Made by a program: the position numbers and the translations under genes
Shown: one piece after another, positions 45,405 to 55,202 of the stretch
Layout of the letters: every line of letters begins with the position of its first letter
Numbering within the stretch: the first letter of the stretch is position 1
Origin: Pseudomonadota bacterium
Lineage (GTDB): Bacteria > Pseudomonadota > Gammaproteobacteria > Pseudomonadales > Moraxellaceae
Length of the DNA stretch: 64,000 bases
Direction of reading: 5' to 3'
Assembly: GCA_021851865.1 (NCBI GenBank)
Contig: JAJZBU010000008.1
Location: forward strand, 1-64,000
The notes under the pieces: generated by a model
Seen by the model: only the letters and a program-made list of their open reading frames with translations
What the model was told of the DNA's origin: nothing
The model's database searches: none

Positions 45405-46829
45405 TCAGAACGTCGCGTTCCACTGCAGGCCTAAGGCCAAAGCGCTGCTGTCGACACGACCGCCGAGCTGACCTTGCGAACTGCCGGTGCCGCTGAGCGC
45501 CGAGGGGTTGCCGGGAATGTCGGGCTGCGTCGCATTGTCATAGGTGCGGTAGAGCGAGCGGCTGTCGATTTTCCAGTAGCTGACCGCCAGATCGATGCTG
45601 TTGCTGGCATTGATGGCATAGGTGGCGCCAAAGGAAAACCACTGCCGATTGTTGTCCGGCATGGTCGGAAAAACACCCGGATTGGCGCCGGTGGGCGACT
45701 GATCAAACATATAGCCGGTGCGCAGCTGCCATGCCGTACTGAGCTGATAGCTAAGACCGACGGAGGCCTTCCAGGTGTTCTTCCAGGGCAGACTGATCGA
45801 GGTGTTGGCGATCGGCAAGGCGAGGATATTGAGATCCTGCAAGCGGTCATGACGCGTCCAGGTGGTGTCGGCCATCACCGCCCAGCGTTCGTTCAACCGA
45901 TGCCAACCATTGAGTGAGACCGACTCCGGCGTGACGACATTGACCTGCGCCGGCGCCGAGGTCGGCGCCGCATGCACGAGAGCGGCGGGCAGCCCCTGCA
46001 TGATCAGATTCGACTGCAGCCCGGTGGTATTCCCCAAAGTCTCCCGCGCATGCAGGTTTTCACGGACGGCGGAACGATAGGCGAGACCGACGCGGGTGTC
46101 GTCGTTGAAGCTGTGCAAAAACCCGAGGTTGTAGCCATAGCCCCAGTTGCTGCCGTGGATGTTGGCGTAGGGATCCATGGCCCCCTGGGCGTCAGCGGCG
46201 CTGACCGCAGGAGCGAGACTGGGTGACAGGCCATAGGCGTAGGACGGTCCATAGATGCTGCGCGTCAGCGCCCCGAACATGTATTGCGCGTCGAGGCCGA
46301 TACCGACGCTGTTTTGGTCATTCAGGCGTATCGACAACGACGGATTGATGGTCGTGGTCTCGAGGCTCGTCTCGGTGCCATAGAAGCGGCCGACAAAGTT
46401 GCTGTCATAGGCGAGCTTGGCGGCGAAGGGCACGAAGATACCAAGACCGACGCTGTAGCGATCGTTGATCTCGTGCGTCAAATAGGCATGCGGCACCACC
46501 GTGGTCGAAATCGGCGTACCGCCACTGTCACCCTGGATGGGCACGAACTGGCCACCGACATTGGCCGTGGCCTGGCCCTGCGGATGAAAAGAGACACTGG
46601 GCAGAATGACGTCGAGGACCTGGGTGAAATGGTTGCCGTGCAACAGGCTCATGCCGGCTGGATTGAAATAGATGGTACTGGCGTCGCTGGCCTCGGCACC
46701 GCTGGCGTTGGCGACACTCTCGGCGGAGGCGCTCTGTGTACCGAAGTTGTAGCCCGAGGCAAAACCGAGGCTGGGCAGACAAGCGTAGAAAAGGGCGAGC
46801 GACCATGCTCCATATGTCCTGTCGATCAT
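45405..46829 (-). CDS. FadL/OmpP1/TodX family outer-membrane transporter
   Basis: 474 residues, signal peptide (LALFYACLPSLGFA), 14-strand FadL-type barrel. GYNFGTQSASAESVANASGA and ASDASTIYFNPAGMSLLHGN are the conserved N-terminal hatch motifs, VGLGIFVPFAAKLAYDSNFV a typical early strand, and the last residue is Phe (LGLQWNATF). Moves long-chain fatty acids or other hydrophobic solutes. It interrupts the conserved zapA-6S-ygfA order. Confidence 0.92.
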   Translation of the reverse strand: MIDRTYGAWSLALFYACLPSLGFASGYNFGTQSASAESVANASGAEASDASTIYFNPAGMSLLHGNHFTQVLDVILPSVSFHPQGQATANVGGQFVPIQGDSGGTPISTTVVPHAYLTHEINDRYSVGLGIFVPFAAKLAYDSNFVGRFYGTETSLETTTINPSLSIRLNDQNSVGIGLDAQYMFGALTRSIYGPSYAYGLSPSLAPAVSAADAQGAMDPYANIHGSNWGYGYNLGFLHSFNDDTRVGLAYRSAVRENLHARETLGNTTGLQSNLIMQGLPAALVHAAPTSAPAQVNVVTPESVSLNGWHRLNERWAVMADTTWTRHDRLQDLNILALPIANTSISLPWKNTWKASVGLSYQLSTAWQLRTGYMFDQSPTGANPGVFPTMPDNNRQWFSFGATYAINASNSIDLAVSYWKIDSRSLYRTYDNATQPDIPGNPSALSGTGSSQGQLGGRVDSSALALGLQWNATF

Positions 46830-46907
46830 GGCGAAGGATCCTGATTGGGGGGTCTTATAGGGAGGGCAAGTCTAGCCCTGAAAAGCCCCTCTGTCAGCTT
46901 TTATCGG

Positions 46908-47486
46908 TCAGCACCGCCACCCCTCATGACGCCGGAAGGACCAGCGCTGCAGGTCACTGAAGAGATGATCGAGACCCTGGTCCCAAGGCTCCTGTGGCAG
47001 GGCGTCGACATATTGGCCGGCGTGGGCCAGACCGATCAGGAGGGGGCGGCGCGGGCGGCGGGCGAGATCAGCGAGAGCGCGATCATAGTGGCCACCACCA
47101 CGACCGAGGCGGCGTCCATGATGATCAAAAGCGACCAGCGGCAGACAGATGGCGTCGAGGGTCCACAGTCGGCGCGGCAGACCGCGCGGCGGCTGCCAAA
47201 GGCCGAGGTGATGCCGGATCAGGCGCCGGCCATGCCGCCGAAAGAGCAGGCCGGTAGGTGTCAGACAAGGTAGATAAAGACGCGCCGGCAGAGCGCGCAG
47301 GAGAGGCTGTGGATCGATCTCTCCGTCGCTCGGCAGATAGGCTGCGACATGGCGCAGGCGCTTCAGCACCTGACGATGGCGCGCCAGACGACGCGCCGCC
47401 GCCACCTGCTGCTGGCGCGTCAACCGCCGCCGCCAAGCACGCAAGCGACGACGCAAGAGTCTTTTGGCCTCAGCCTCGGTGGACAT
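46908..47486 (-). CDS. ygfA: 5-formyltetrahydrofolate cyclo-ligase
   Basis: 192 residues. ATG at 47486 lies right after the 6S RNA 3' end; the open frame to 47558 runs through the RNA gene and is not used. Family motif CLPLVAFDHHGRRLGRGGGH followed by YDR is intact; the N-terminal half is unusually rich in Arg (RRRLRAWRRRLTRQQQ). Returns 5-formyl-THF to 5,10-methenyl-THF, linked to glycine cleavage. Confidence 0.92.
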   Translation of the reverse strand: MSTEAEAKRLLRRRLRAWRRRLTRQQQVAAARRLARHRQVLKRLRHVAAYLPSDGEIDPQPLLRALPARLYLPCLTPTGLLFRRHGRRLIRHHLGLWQPPRGLPRRLWTLDAICLPLVAFDHHGRRLGRGGGHYDRALADLARRPRRPLLIGLAHAGQYVDALPQEPWDQGLDHLFSDLQRWSFRRHEGWRC

Positions 47487-47488
47487 CG

Positions 47489-47668
47489 AGTTCTCCGGGA
47501 TGCCGCTATCGGTCGTGACCCTTGAACCCACAGGTTCAAGGTGGGATGCGCCGAGCACCGTCAGGCTTTCCGACCAGCGGACATGCTCACGGGTGCAACG
47601 TAGGCATCCCTAGGACAACAAACATCGGCTCAGGGGACGTGACCGATTGGCGCGCATCCCAGAGAACG
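47489..47668 (-). ncRNA. ssrS: 6S RNA
   Basis: About 180 nt that mimic an open promoter and bind sigma-70 RNA polymerase. The ends pair in a closing stem of about 14 bp (GTTCTCTGGGATGC with GCATCCCGGAGAAC). Conserved blocks in order are GTCCCCTGAGCCGATGTT, GAGCATGTCCGCTGGTCGG and CCTTGAACCTGTGGGTTCAA with GGGTCACGACC, as in enterobacterial 6S. TATACT at 47674-47679 is a -10 box placing the start near 47668. It precedes ygfA as everywhere in this class. Ends are approximate. Confidence 0.93.
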
Positions 47669-47718
47669 ATTTGAGTATACACCATCTCGCCAGCACTACC
47701 GCCAACGACACCCCCACC

Positions 47719-49514
<1,796 letters not shown>

Positions 49515-50081
49515 CTAGCGCACGACGGCACCGCTGGCGAGGACACGGATCGGCGTCGCGCCGCGCAAGCCGCCGAGCGCTCCCGGCAGGAGCAGATCGA
49601 CGCGTCGCCGCAACTGTCGCCGCACCTGCAAGGCAGTACGCGCCGCCGGGCGTCCGGACAGGTTGGCGCTGGTGGAGACGATGAGATCGCCGAAAGCCAG
49701 ACTCAGCTCGCGCACCAGGGGATGGGCGCTGACACGGAAGGCCTGCTGCGCGTGCTGGCCGCTCAACCAGCGTGGGTGCTGTTTCGGTACCGGCAGAATG
49801 AAGGTCACCGGCCCCGGCCAAGTCTGCTGCAGCTGCTGCTGCTCGCTGATGCCGAGCGGCGCCGCCCAGGCGAGAACCTGATCGAGGCTGCCGCCGATCA
49901 AGATCAGGCCCTTGCGCCAGCTACGCTCCTTGATCGCGAGCAGACGGCGCACGGCGTCTTCATTGCGTGGATCGCAGCCGAGCCCCCAGACGCCCTCGGT
50001 TGGGTAGGCGATGATGTCACCACGACGCAGACAGGCACAGGCATGGCGTAAGCGCCAAGCGGGCAGATGACGCTCAGTCAT
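49515..50081 (-). CDS. tsaC: Threonylcarbamoyl-AMP synthase TsaC
   Basis: 188 residues from ATG 50081, in an 8-nt overlap with the LysM gene; a start at 50111 is possible. YrdC domain: RGDIIAYPTEGVWGLGCDPR, RSWRKGLILIGGS (KGLI), WPGPVTFILP, FGDLIVSTSANLSGRPA. First step of t6A formation on ANN-decoding tRNAs. Confidence 0.93.
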   Translation of the reverse strand: MTERHLPAWRLRHACACLRRGDIIAYPTEGVWGLGCDPRNEDAVRRLLAIKERSWRKGLILIGGSLDQVLAWAAPLGISEQQQLQQTWPGPVTFILPVPKQHPRWLSGQHAQQAFRVSAHPLVRELSLAFGDLIVSTSANLSGRPAARTALQVRRQLRRRVDLLLPGALGGLRGATPIRVLASGAVVR

Positions 50082-51171
50082 CGCCCGATTGCGGTACTTC
50101 GGTATCGTCACCGACGATGATCGGCCGATGCGCCTTCAGGATGAGCAGATAGCTGACCGTCGGAAAGGTGCGAAAGGCCATGGCCAGCCCCTCATACTCG
50201 CGCGGCAGACGCAGCAACTGGCTGCTGTGCGTGTCCTCGACGATCGATCCATGGCGGTAGAGCGAGAAGACGTGTCCTTGACGCACTCCGTCACGCTCAC
50301 CGCGGTTGATGACGATGACGCTGTACTTGCCGCCGTGATCGACGCCGCCGAGGATGCGCAGGACGCGCCCGGGCTTGACCCCTTGCGAGCTGGCCGGCGA
50401 GAACACCGCCGTGACCACCTGCTGCGGCAAGGCGAGCAGGCGGTCGTCATCGCGCACGACCTCTTTCATGCTGAGGATCTTGGCGCGGGTGACGTCCTTC
50501 TCCTTGGCACCGAGCTCGACGCGGCCGACGAAGTCGGCCTGCACACCGAGGCGCTCGCCGGTGTCGGGATCGACGAAGACGCCGCCCGGATGGTAAAGGG
50601 CGTAGCCGGTCTCACTGGCCGATGCCTGACCACGCAGAAAGACCTCGTCACCGGTCCCCGACAGCAGTCGCTGATCGGCGCCGGCGAGGACGTAGGGAGC
50701 GTCGCGCAAGTCCTCGCTGCTGACCACCCGACCTTCATTGAGGTAGGGCAGGATAGCGCGCAACGGGATGGTCGGAATGACGGTGCTGTTGTCGAGATCC
50801 TGAATCTGTGGCTCAAGGCGTATCGTCCCTGCATCCTGCGCCAAGTTCGCCGGTGTCGCCTGTAGGCGATGCAGGACACCAGCACAGCCATCGCCAGCGT
50901 CCACCGCCAGCACTTTGCCGGTGTCGATGCTGCACAGAAGGATGACGTTGCCCGGATAGATCAGATGCGGATTGTGAATGGCGGGATTGGCCTGCCACAC
51001 CGCCGGCCAAGCCCAGGGGTCACGCAGAAAACGCGCCGCGATACCCCACAGGGTGTCGCCTTTGACCACGGTGTAGTGCTGTGGCGCGTCGGCGCGTATC
51101 TCATCGGCCAAGGCGGCGGGAGCCAGAACAGCGGCCAACAGAGCGGCCAGCGCGATCTTCTTTTTCATCAA
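50074..51171 (-). CDS. LysM-domain peptidoglycan-binding protein
   Basis: 365 residues, signal peptide (IALAALLAAVLAPAALA), one LysM domain at about 30-80 (HYTVVKGDTLWGIAARFLRD, NPHLIYPGNVILL), then a beta-rich region (GYALYHPGGVFVDPDTGERL, YSVIVINRGERDGVRQGHVF) shared with the LysM protein found next to def/fmt/dprA in pseudomonads. AAGGATGG is upstream of the ATG. It directly abuts tsaC; the dprA gene that usually separates them is absent. Confidence 0.9.
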   Translation of the reverse strand: MMKKKIALAALLAAVLAPAALADEIRADAPQHYTVVKGDTLWGIAARFLRDPWAWPAVWQANPAIHNPHLIYPGNVILLCSIDTGKVLAVDAGDGCAGVLHRLQATPANLAQDAGTIRLEPQIQDLDNSTVIPTIPLRAILPYLNEGRVVSSEDLRDAPYVLAGADQRLLSGTGDEVFLRGQASASETGYALYHPGGVFVDPDTGERLGVQADFVGRVELGAKEKDVTRAKILSMKEVVRDDDRLLALPQQVVTAVFSPASSQGVKPGRVLRILGGVDHGGKYSVIVINRGERDGVRQGHVFSLYRHGSIVEDTHSSQLLRLPREYEGLAMAFRTFPTVSYLLILKAHRPIIVGDDTEVPQSGDD

Positions 51172-51402
51172 AGCCCATCCTTAGCGCTTGCGCACGGGAG
51201 CGGTAATTTTTTAGACTTTTACAGCAAACTCATTGTCTTAGCAAGACATTCTGCGCCTGACCTTCGCTCCGCCTTGATCAGGCCGGGGATTCCTGCTACC
51301 AGACGCTCATGTCCAATCCATAGCTCCCACTCTTTTCAAGGCCTGCGGGGATGTTGGTGACGGCCACGGTCTTCTTGATACGGTCGTCTTACAGCCTTCG
51401 AC

Positions 51403-51451
51403 CCACCCGTTTTTGCGCGAGGGGCTCCATCCAATTTTATGATTGGATGGA
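51403..51451 (-). repeat. REP-like palindromic repeat, copy 1
   Basis: 49 nt with a hairpin TCCATCCAA / TTGGATGGA around an 8-nt loop, then a conserved tail with CCCCTCGCGC. It is 45/49 identical to copy 2 at 60361-60409 in the other orientation. Two of the four differences change a T-A pair of the stem to C-G, so the structure is kept. Confidence 0.85.
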
Positions 51452-51579
51452 GGGGGATAGCGCCCGATCCACCCAAGTTACCGTGAAAATCACGAAAAGT
51501 CGGAACAATAATATATGTACGCCTCGTAATTGGCATGAAAATACGAACAATCTCGTGTCGATGTTGCGTTTTTCATGCT

Positions 51580-51630
51580 CAGGGACGTCGGCCTGCCTTC
51601 ATGGCAGTTAAGGGCATGCCGACATCCCTG
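51580..51630. repeat. Nested inverted repeat upstream of def
   Basis: Outer arms CAGGGACGTCGGC and GCCGACATCCCTG pair over 13 nt with one mismatch; inside, CTGCC and GGCAG form a second small stem. Could be a structured RNA leader, a transposon end remnant or a protein site; nothing decides. Confidence 0.7.
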
Positions 51631-51732
51631 CCCAACCCCGGAAAAGCACGGGTCTATGGAATCGACCGTGGTTTACGCACCTACGGACAAAGCCGAACCC
51701 ACCCGGCAAATATGGCCGCAGAACATGAACTT

Positions 51733-51747
51733 CTCTATACTATAGAG
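51733..51747 (+). promoter_or_regulatory. def promoter -10 region within a perfect palindrome
   Basis: CTCTATACTATAGAG is symmetric about its central base and contains TATACT (51736-51741), about 36 nt upstream of the def ATG. TGGCCG at 17 nt upstream is a weak -35 candidate. Confidence 0.45.
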
Positions 51748-51776
51748 CATGTTTTCCTCTGTGCAGAAGACGATCC

Positions 51777-52289
51777 ATGGCCCAACTCCCCATCCTCGAA
51801 TACCCTGACCCACGCCTGCGCCGCAAGGCGCAGCCGGTGACGCGCTTTGACGCCACCTTGCGCCGTCTCGCCGCCGACATGCTGGAGACCATGTACGCAG
51901 CGCCCGGCATCGGCCTCGCCGCCGTTCAGGTCGACAACTTGGTGCGCATGGTCGTCCTCGACGTGTCGGAGGAAAAAAACCAACCCCTGGTCCTGGTCAA
52001 CCCACGCCTCACCGCTCTGCCGGGTGAGCGCAGTTGCTACGACGAAGGCTGTCTGTCGGTGCCCGGCTTCTACGAGACGGTGGAGCGCCCGGCGCGCGTG
52101 CTCATCGAAGCGCAAGACCTCGACGGCCAGCCCTTGCGCCTGGAAGCCGACGGTCTGCTCGCCACCTGCGTCCAGCACGAGGTCGATCATCTCGAAGGTA
52201 AACTCTTCGTCGACTATATCTCCTCGCTCAAACGTGAGCGCATCCGCAAACGCCTGGAAAAGCAGCATCGCGTCAAGGACAGCGCGTGA
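51777..52289 (+). CDS. def: Peptide deformylase
   Basis: 170 residues. The three metal motifs are complete: [25 protein letters not shown] with the Cys ligand, and [14 protein letters not shown] with HExxH-type ligands. Takes the formyl group off nascent proteins; fmt, which adds it to the initiator tRNA, follows with a 4-nt overlap. Confidence 0.97.
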   Translation: MAQLPILEYPDPRLRRKAQPVTRFDATLRRLAADMLETMYAAPGIGLAAVQVDNLVRMVVLDVSEEKNQPLVLVNPRLTALPGERSCYDEGCLSVPGFYETVERPARVLIEAQDLDGQPLRLEADGLLATCVQHEVDHLEGKLFVDYISSLKRERIRKRLEKQHRVKDSA

Positions 52290-53221
52290 GTCGACAGCGC
52301 ATCGTCTTCGCCGGCACCCCGGTCTTCGCCGCCACCGCCCTGCAAGCCCTGCTCGCCGATGGCCAGGAGGTCGTCGCTGTTTACACCCAGCCTGATCGAC
52401 CCGCAGGCCGCGGCCGCCAGCTGCAGGCCAGCGCCGTCAAACAGCTCGCCCTGACCCACGGCCTGCCGGTGTGCCAGCCGCTCAGTCTGCGTAACGCCGA
52501 GGCACAGGCCGAGCTCGCCGCCTGGCGACCCGATCTTATGGTCGTCGCCGCCTATGGCCTCATCCTGCCGGCCGCCGTTCTCGCCCTGCCGCGCGCCGGC
52601 TGCCTCAACATCCACGCCTCCTTGCTGCCGCGCTGGCGTGGCGCCGCGCCCATCCAGCGCGCCCTGCTCGCCGGCGACGCCATGACCGGCATCAGCATCA
52701 TGCAGATGGATGCGGGCCTCGACACCGGCGCCGTCTGGCTCACCCGCACCTTGCCGATCACCGCCGACGACACCAGCGTCAGCCTGCACGACAAGCTCGC
52801 CGACCTCGGCGCCGCCGCCCTGCTCGCCGTCCTGCACGGTGAAGGCGGGCCGGCACAGGCGCAACCGGATAGCGGCGTCGTCTACGCCCACAAGATCAGC
52901 AAGGAAGAGGCCGTCATCGACTGGTCGCAGTCCGCTGCCGCCATCGAGCGTCGCATCCGCGCCCTGCAACCCTGGCCGGTGGCGAGCACCCATGTCGGGA
53001 CGGACGTCCTCAAGATCCACGCCGCCCATCTGCTGCCGGGAGAGGCTGGCGCCGCACCCGGCACCTTGCTCGCCCTCAACGCCGTTGGCTGGACGATCGC
53101 CTGCGGTGAGGGTCGACTCTGCCTGCAGAACGTACAGCGCGCCGGTGGCCGCGTCGTCAGCGCCGCCGAACTGGCGCGCGCCCGTCCCGATATCGGCGTC
53201 GGTCTGCGCCTAGGAGCCTGA
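52286..53221 (+). CDS. fmt: Methionyl-tRNA formyltransferase
   Basis: 311 residues, GTG start in the overlap with the def stop. [39 protein letters not shown] with the catalytic Asn/His, and [20 protein letters not shown]-terminal OB-fold from about 205. Formylates Met-tRNAfMet. Confidence 0.97.
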   Translation: MSRQRIVFAGTPVFAATALQALLADGQEVVAVYTQPDRPAGRGRQLQASAVKQLALTHGLPVCQPLSLRNAEAQAELAAWRPDLMVVAAYGLILPAAVLALPRAGCLNIHASLLPRWRGAAPIQRALLAGDAMTGISIMQMDAGLDTGAVWLTRTLPITADDTSVSLHDKLADLGAAALLAVLHGEGGPAQAQPDSGVVYAHKISKEEAVIDWSQSAAAIERRIRALQPWPVASTHVGTDVLKIHAAHLLPGEAGAAPGTLLALNAVGWTIACGEGRLCLQNVQRAGGRVVSAAELARARPDIGVGLRLGA

Positions 53222-53222
53222 A

Positions 53223-54476
53223 ATGAGTCTATCCGCCCGCGCCCTCGCCGCTCTCGCCCTCGCCCCCTTGCTCGATCAGCGCCAGGCGCGCTCTCTCGCC
53301 GCCACCCTGCCCGAACTGCAGGCGCGCTGTGCGCCACGCGATCGCGCCCTGCTCACCGAGATGGTGCAGGGTACGGCGCGCCAGGGCATCTATTTGCAGG
53401 CGCTGATCGCGCCCCTGCTGCGTCATTCTCCCGCCGATGCGCGCGTCACCGCCCTGCTTCTGCTCGGCCTCTATCAGCTCGCCTTCATGCGCGTGCCAGC
53501 ACACGCCGCCCTGCAGGAGACGGTCGAGGCGGCGCGCAGTCTTGGCCTGGAACGCAGCACCGGCTTGATCAACGCCCTGCTGCGCCGCTACCAGCGCGAG
53601 AGCGACGCCCTGCACCTCCGCGCCGCCCCCTGGCGGCACTCTCACCCGGTCTGGCTGGCCGAGCGCCTGCGGCAAGACTGGCCGGAACAGGCCGAGGCCA
53701 TCATGGCTGCAGCGAATGACACGCCGCGCCTATGCCTGCGCGTCAACGCCCGCCGTTGCCGGCGCGATGACTATCTCACCCATCTGCACGCCGCCGGCAT
53801 CGCCGCCAGCACCGTCGCTGACGCTGACGATGCCATCCTTCTGGAACAGGCGCATGACGTCAGCAGCCTGCCTTTCTGGCAGGAAGGCTGGGTCAGCGTC
53901 CAGGATGCGCATGCCCAAGGCATCCTCGCCTGCCTCGACCTGCAGCCCGGACAACGCGTCCTCGACGCCTGCGCCGCTCCTGGCGGTAAGACGGCGCACA
54001 TGCTCGAACACTTCGATCTCGACCTGCTCGCCCTCGATCAGGACGCACAGCGCCTGCAGCGCGTCGCCGACAATCTCGGTCGCCTCGGCCTCCATGCCAA
54101 ACTGCAGCAGGCCGACGCCCGGCAGCCGGCGAGCTGGTGGGATGGCCAACCCTTCGCGCGCATCCTGCTCGACGCCCCCTGCAGCGGCACCGGTGTACTG
54201 CGGCGGCATCCCGACATCAAGTTCCTGCGCCGCGCCGATGACATCGACAAGATCGTGCAAGTGCAACGCGAGCTGCTCAATGCCCTCTGGCCTCTGCTGG
54301 CACCGGGCGGACGCCTGACCTACGTCACCTGCTCGGTGCTGCACGCTGAAAACCAAGAGCAGATCGCCGCCTTTGTGGCGCAGCACAGCGACGCCCGCTG
54401 CTGTCTTGAACAGGCCTGGCTACCTGATGAGCACGATGGCTTCTACGTCGCCGCGCTGGTGAAAGCTGACGCCTGA
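53223..54476 (+). CDS. rsmB: 16S rRNA m5C967 methyltransferase RsmB
   Basis: 417 residues. N-terminal NusB-like domain (to about 140: RALLTEMVQGTARQGIYLQA), then the methyltransferase: VLDACAAPGGKTAHMLE, ARILLDAPCSGTGVLRRHPD and LTYVTCSVLHAENQEQI, the last two carrying the two conserved cysteines. One nt after fmt. The trkA gene that often follows is not present. Confidence 0.96.
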   Translation: MSLSARALAALALAPLLDQRQARSLAATLPELQARCAPRDRALLTEMVQGTARQGIYLQALIAPLLRHSPADARVTALLLLGLYQLAFMRVPAHAALQETVEAARSLGLERSTGLINALLRRYQRESDALHLRAAPWRHSHPVWLAERLRQDWPEQAEAIMAAANDTPRLCLRVNARRCRRDDYLTHLHAAGIAASTVADADDAILLEQAHDVSSLPFWQEGWVSVQDAHAQGILACLDLQPGQRVLDACAAPGGKTAHMLEHFDLDLLALDQDAQRLQRVADNLGRLGLHAKLQQADARQPASWWDGQPFARILLDAPCSGTGVLRRHPDIKFLRRADDIDKIVQVQRELLNALWPLLAPGGRLTYVTCSVLHAENQEQIAAFVAQHSDARCCLEQAWLPDEHDGFYVAALVKADA

Positions 54477-54494
54477 ACGGAGATAGAACATCAC

Positions 54495-54520
54495 AGAGTG
54501 ACCCTTTTGTGGGTCATTCT
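54495..54520 (+). terminator. Hairpin after rsmB
   Basis: AGAGTGACCC and GGGTCATTCT form a 10-bp stem with one G-U pair and a six-base loop, 19 nt after the rsmB stop. No T run follows, so termination may be partial. Confidence 0.5.
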
Positions 54521-54599
54521 GAGCATATTCTGTATTATTGACCTTCAATTGATGCATAGCTGTTAGCGCCGATACAAAGCATCCTCATGGGCCGCGATT

Positions 54600-54726
54600 G
54601 AAAGTCGCCTTGTCGATTTGCACCGAATCCTGAGCCGACTTGCATGCGGCCTACTTCTAAGCGATCCGCCATCTCTTGGTTTTGCAGATCCTCCGCCGTC
54701 AGCAGCATTTGAGCACGCCGCCGGCT
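54600..54726 (-). pseudogene. IS630-like transposase N-terminal remnant
   Basis: On the minus strand, after an in-frame stop, the reading SRRRAQMLLTAEDLQNQEMA followed by DRLEVGRMQV resembles the N-terminal helix-turn-helix of IS630-family transposases. The similarity stops after about 35 residues and the remainder is not recognisable. No inverted repeats or target duplication were found. It marks old transposition next to hipBA. Confidence 0.45.
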
Positions 54727-54798
54727 CTACCGATCGCGCAAGGCAGGCATGACCGAGCCCCTGCCCCCCAACCACACTATCAGCCTATTTATCACCTA

Positions 54799-54843
54799 TA
54801 TTTGATGCAGATCTTGGCATATAATCACTTTATGTCTCAAATA
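54799..54843 (+). promoter_or_regulatory. hipBA promoter with flanking inverted repeat
   Basis: TATTTGA (54799-54805) and TCAAATA (54837-54843) form a 7-nt inverted repeat that brackets TATAAT (54820-54825). The arrangement suits autorepression by a dimeric HipB. AGAGG just before the ATG is the ribosome site. Confidence 0.5.
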
Positions 54844-54854
54844 GAGGCTCTTCC

Positions 54855-55202
54855 ATGAAGTCTACCGTGCAATCGCCGCGCACCCTCGCCGCTGAGATCG
54901 GCCGACGCCTGCGCCAGGTGCGCCTGAACGCCAATCTCACCCAGCAGGAGCTCGCCCAGCAGGCCGGTGTCTCGCGCAACGCCGTGGTCGGCGCCGAGTC
55001 TGGCAAAGTGCACCTGGAGACCCTGCTCGCCCTCATGGCGGCGCTGCAACTGACCGCGCAGCTGGATGCCTTTCTCGCGCCACCGGAGCTGTCACCGCTG
55101 GCGCTCGTGCGCCTGCAGGGCAAGGCGCGACGGCGGGCTTCCGGTGCGACACGGCGATCCTCGGTGACGAGCGCGCCCGATGGAGGCGACAGTCCATGGT
55201 GA
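54855..55202 (+). CDS. hipB: HipB-type XRE antitoxin
   Basis: 115 residues. Xre/Cro helix-turn-helix at about 14-70: IGRRLRQVRLNANLTQQELA, QAGVSRNAVVGAESGKVHLE, LLALMAALQLTAQLDAFLAP. The basic, Ser-rich tail is probably disordered. Overlaps hipA by 7 nt, the usual hipBA set-up. Neutralises HipA and represses the operon. Confidence 0.88.
   Translation: MKSTVQSPRTLAAEIGRRLRQVRLNANLTQQELAQQAGVSRNAVVGAESGKVHLETLLALMAALQLTAQLDAFLAPPELSPLALVRLQGKARRRASGATRRSSVTSAPDGGDSPW

Larger units (their letters stand above)
51172..51776. other. Intergenic region between the LysM gene and def
   Basis: 605 nt with no convincing gene. It holds the promoter side of the LysM gene, a 49-nt palindromic repeat (51403-51451), an AT-rich stretch near 51490-51580, a nested inverted repeat (51580-51630), and CTCTATACTATAGAG (51733-51747), a perfect palindrome over the TATACT -10 box of def. 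A short minus-strand peptide frame through the repeat resembles the one through its second copy near 60.4 kb only because the DNA is repeated. Confidence 0.6.
54521..54854. other. Intergenic region between rsmB and hipB
   Basis: About 330 nt. It holds only the transposase remnant and, from about 54780, the AT-rich hipBA control region. No other gene is supported. Confidence 0.6.

Noticed and set aside
47487-47558. N-terminal extension of ygfA to 47558
   Set aside because: These 24 codons are the 3' part of 6S RNA; the family start is at 47486.
51336-51536. Small minus-strand protein sharing HPIIKLxGAPRAKxGG with a frame near 60.4 kb
   Set aside because: The shared peptide comes wholly from the palindromic DNA repeat; flanking residues do not match and neither frame has a ribosome site.
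54563-54775. A 70-codon minus-strand frame between rsmB and hipB
   Set aside because: Low-complexity translation with no homology I know; the recognisable transposase remnant is in another frame.
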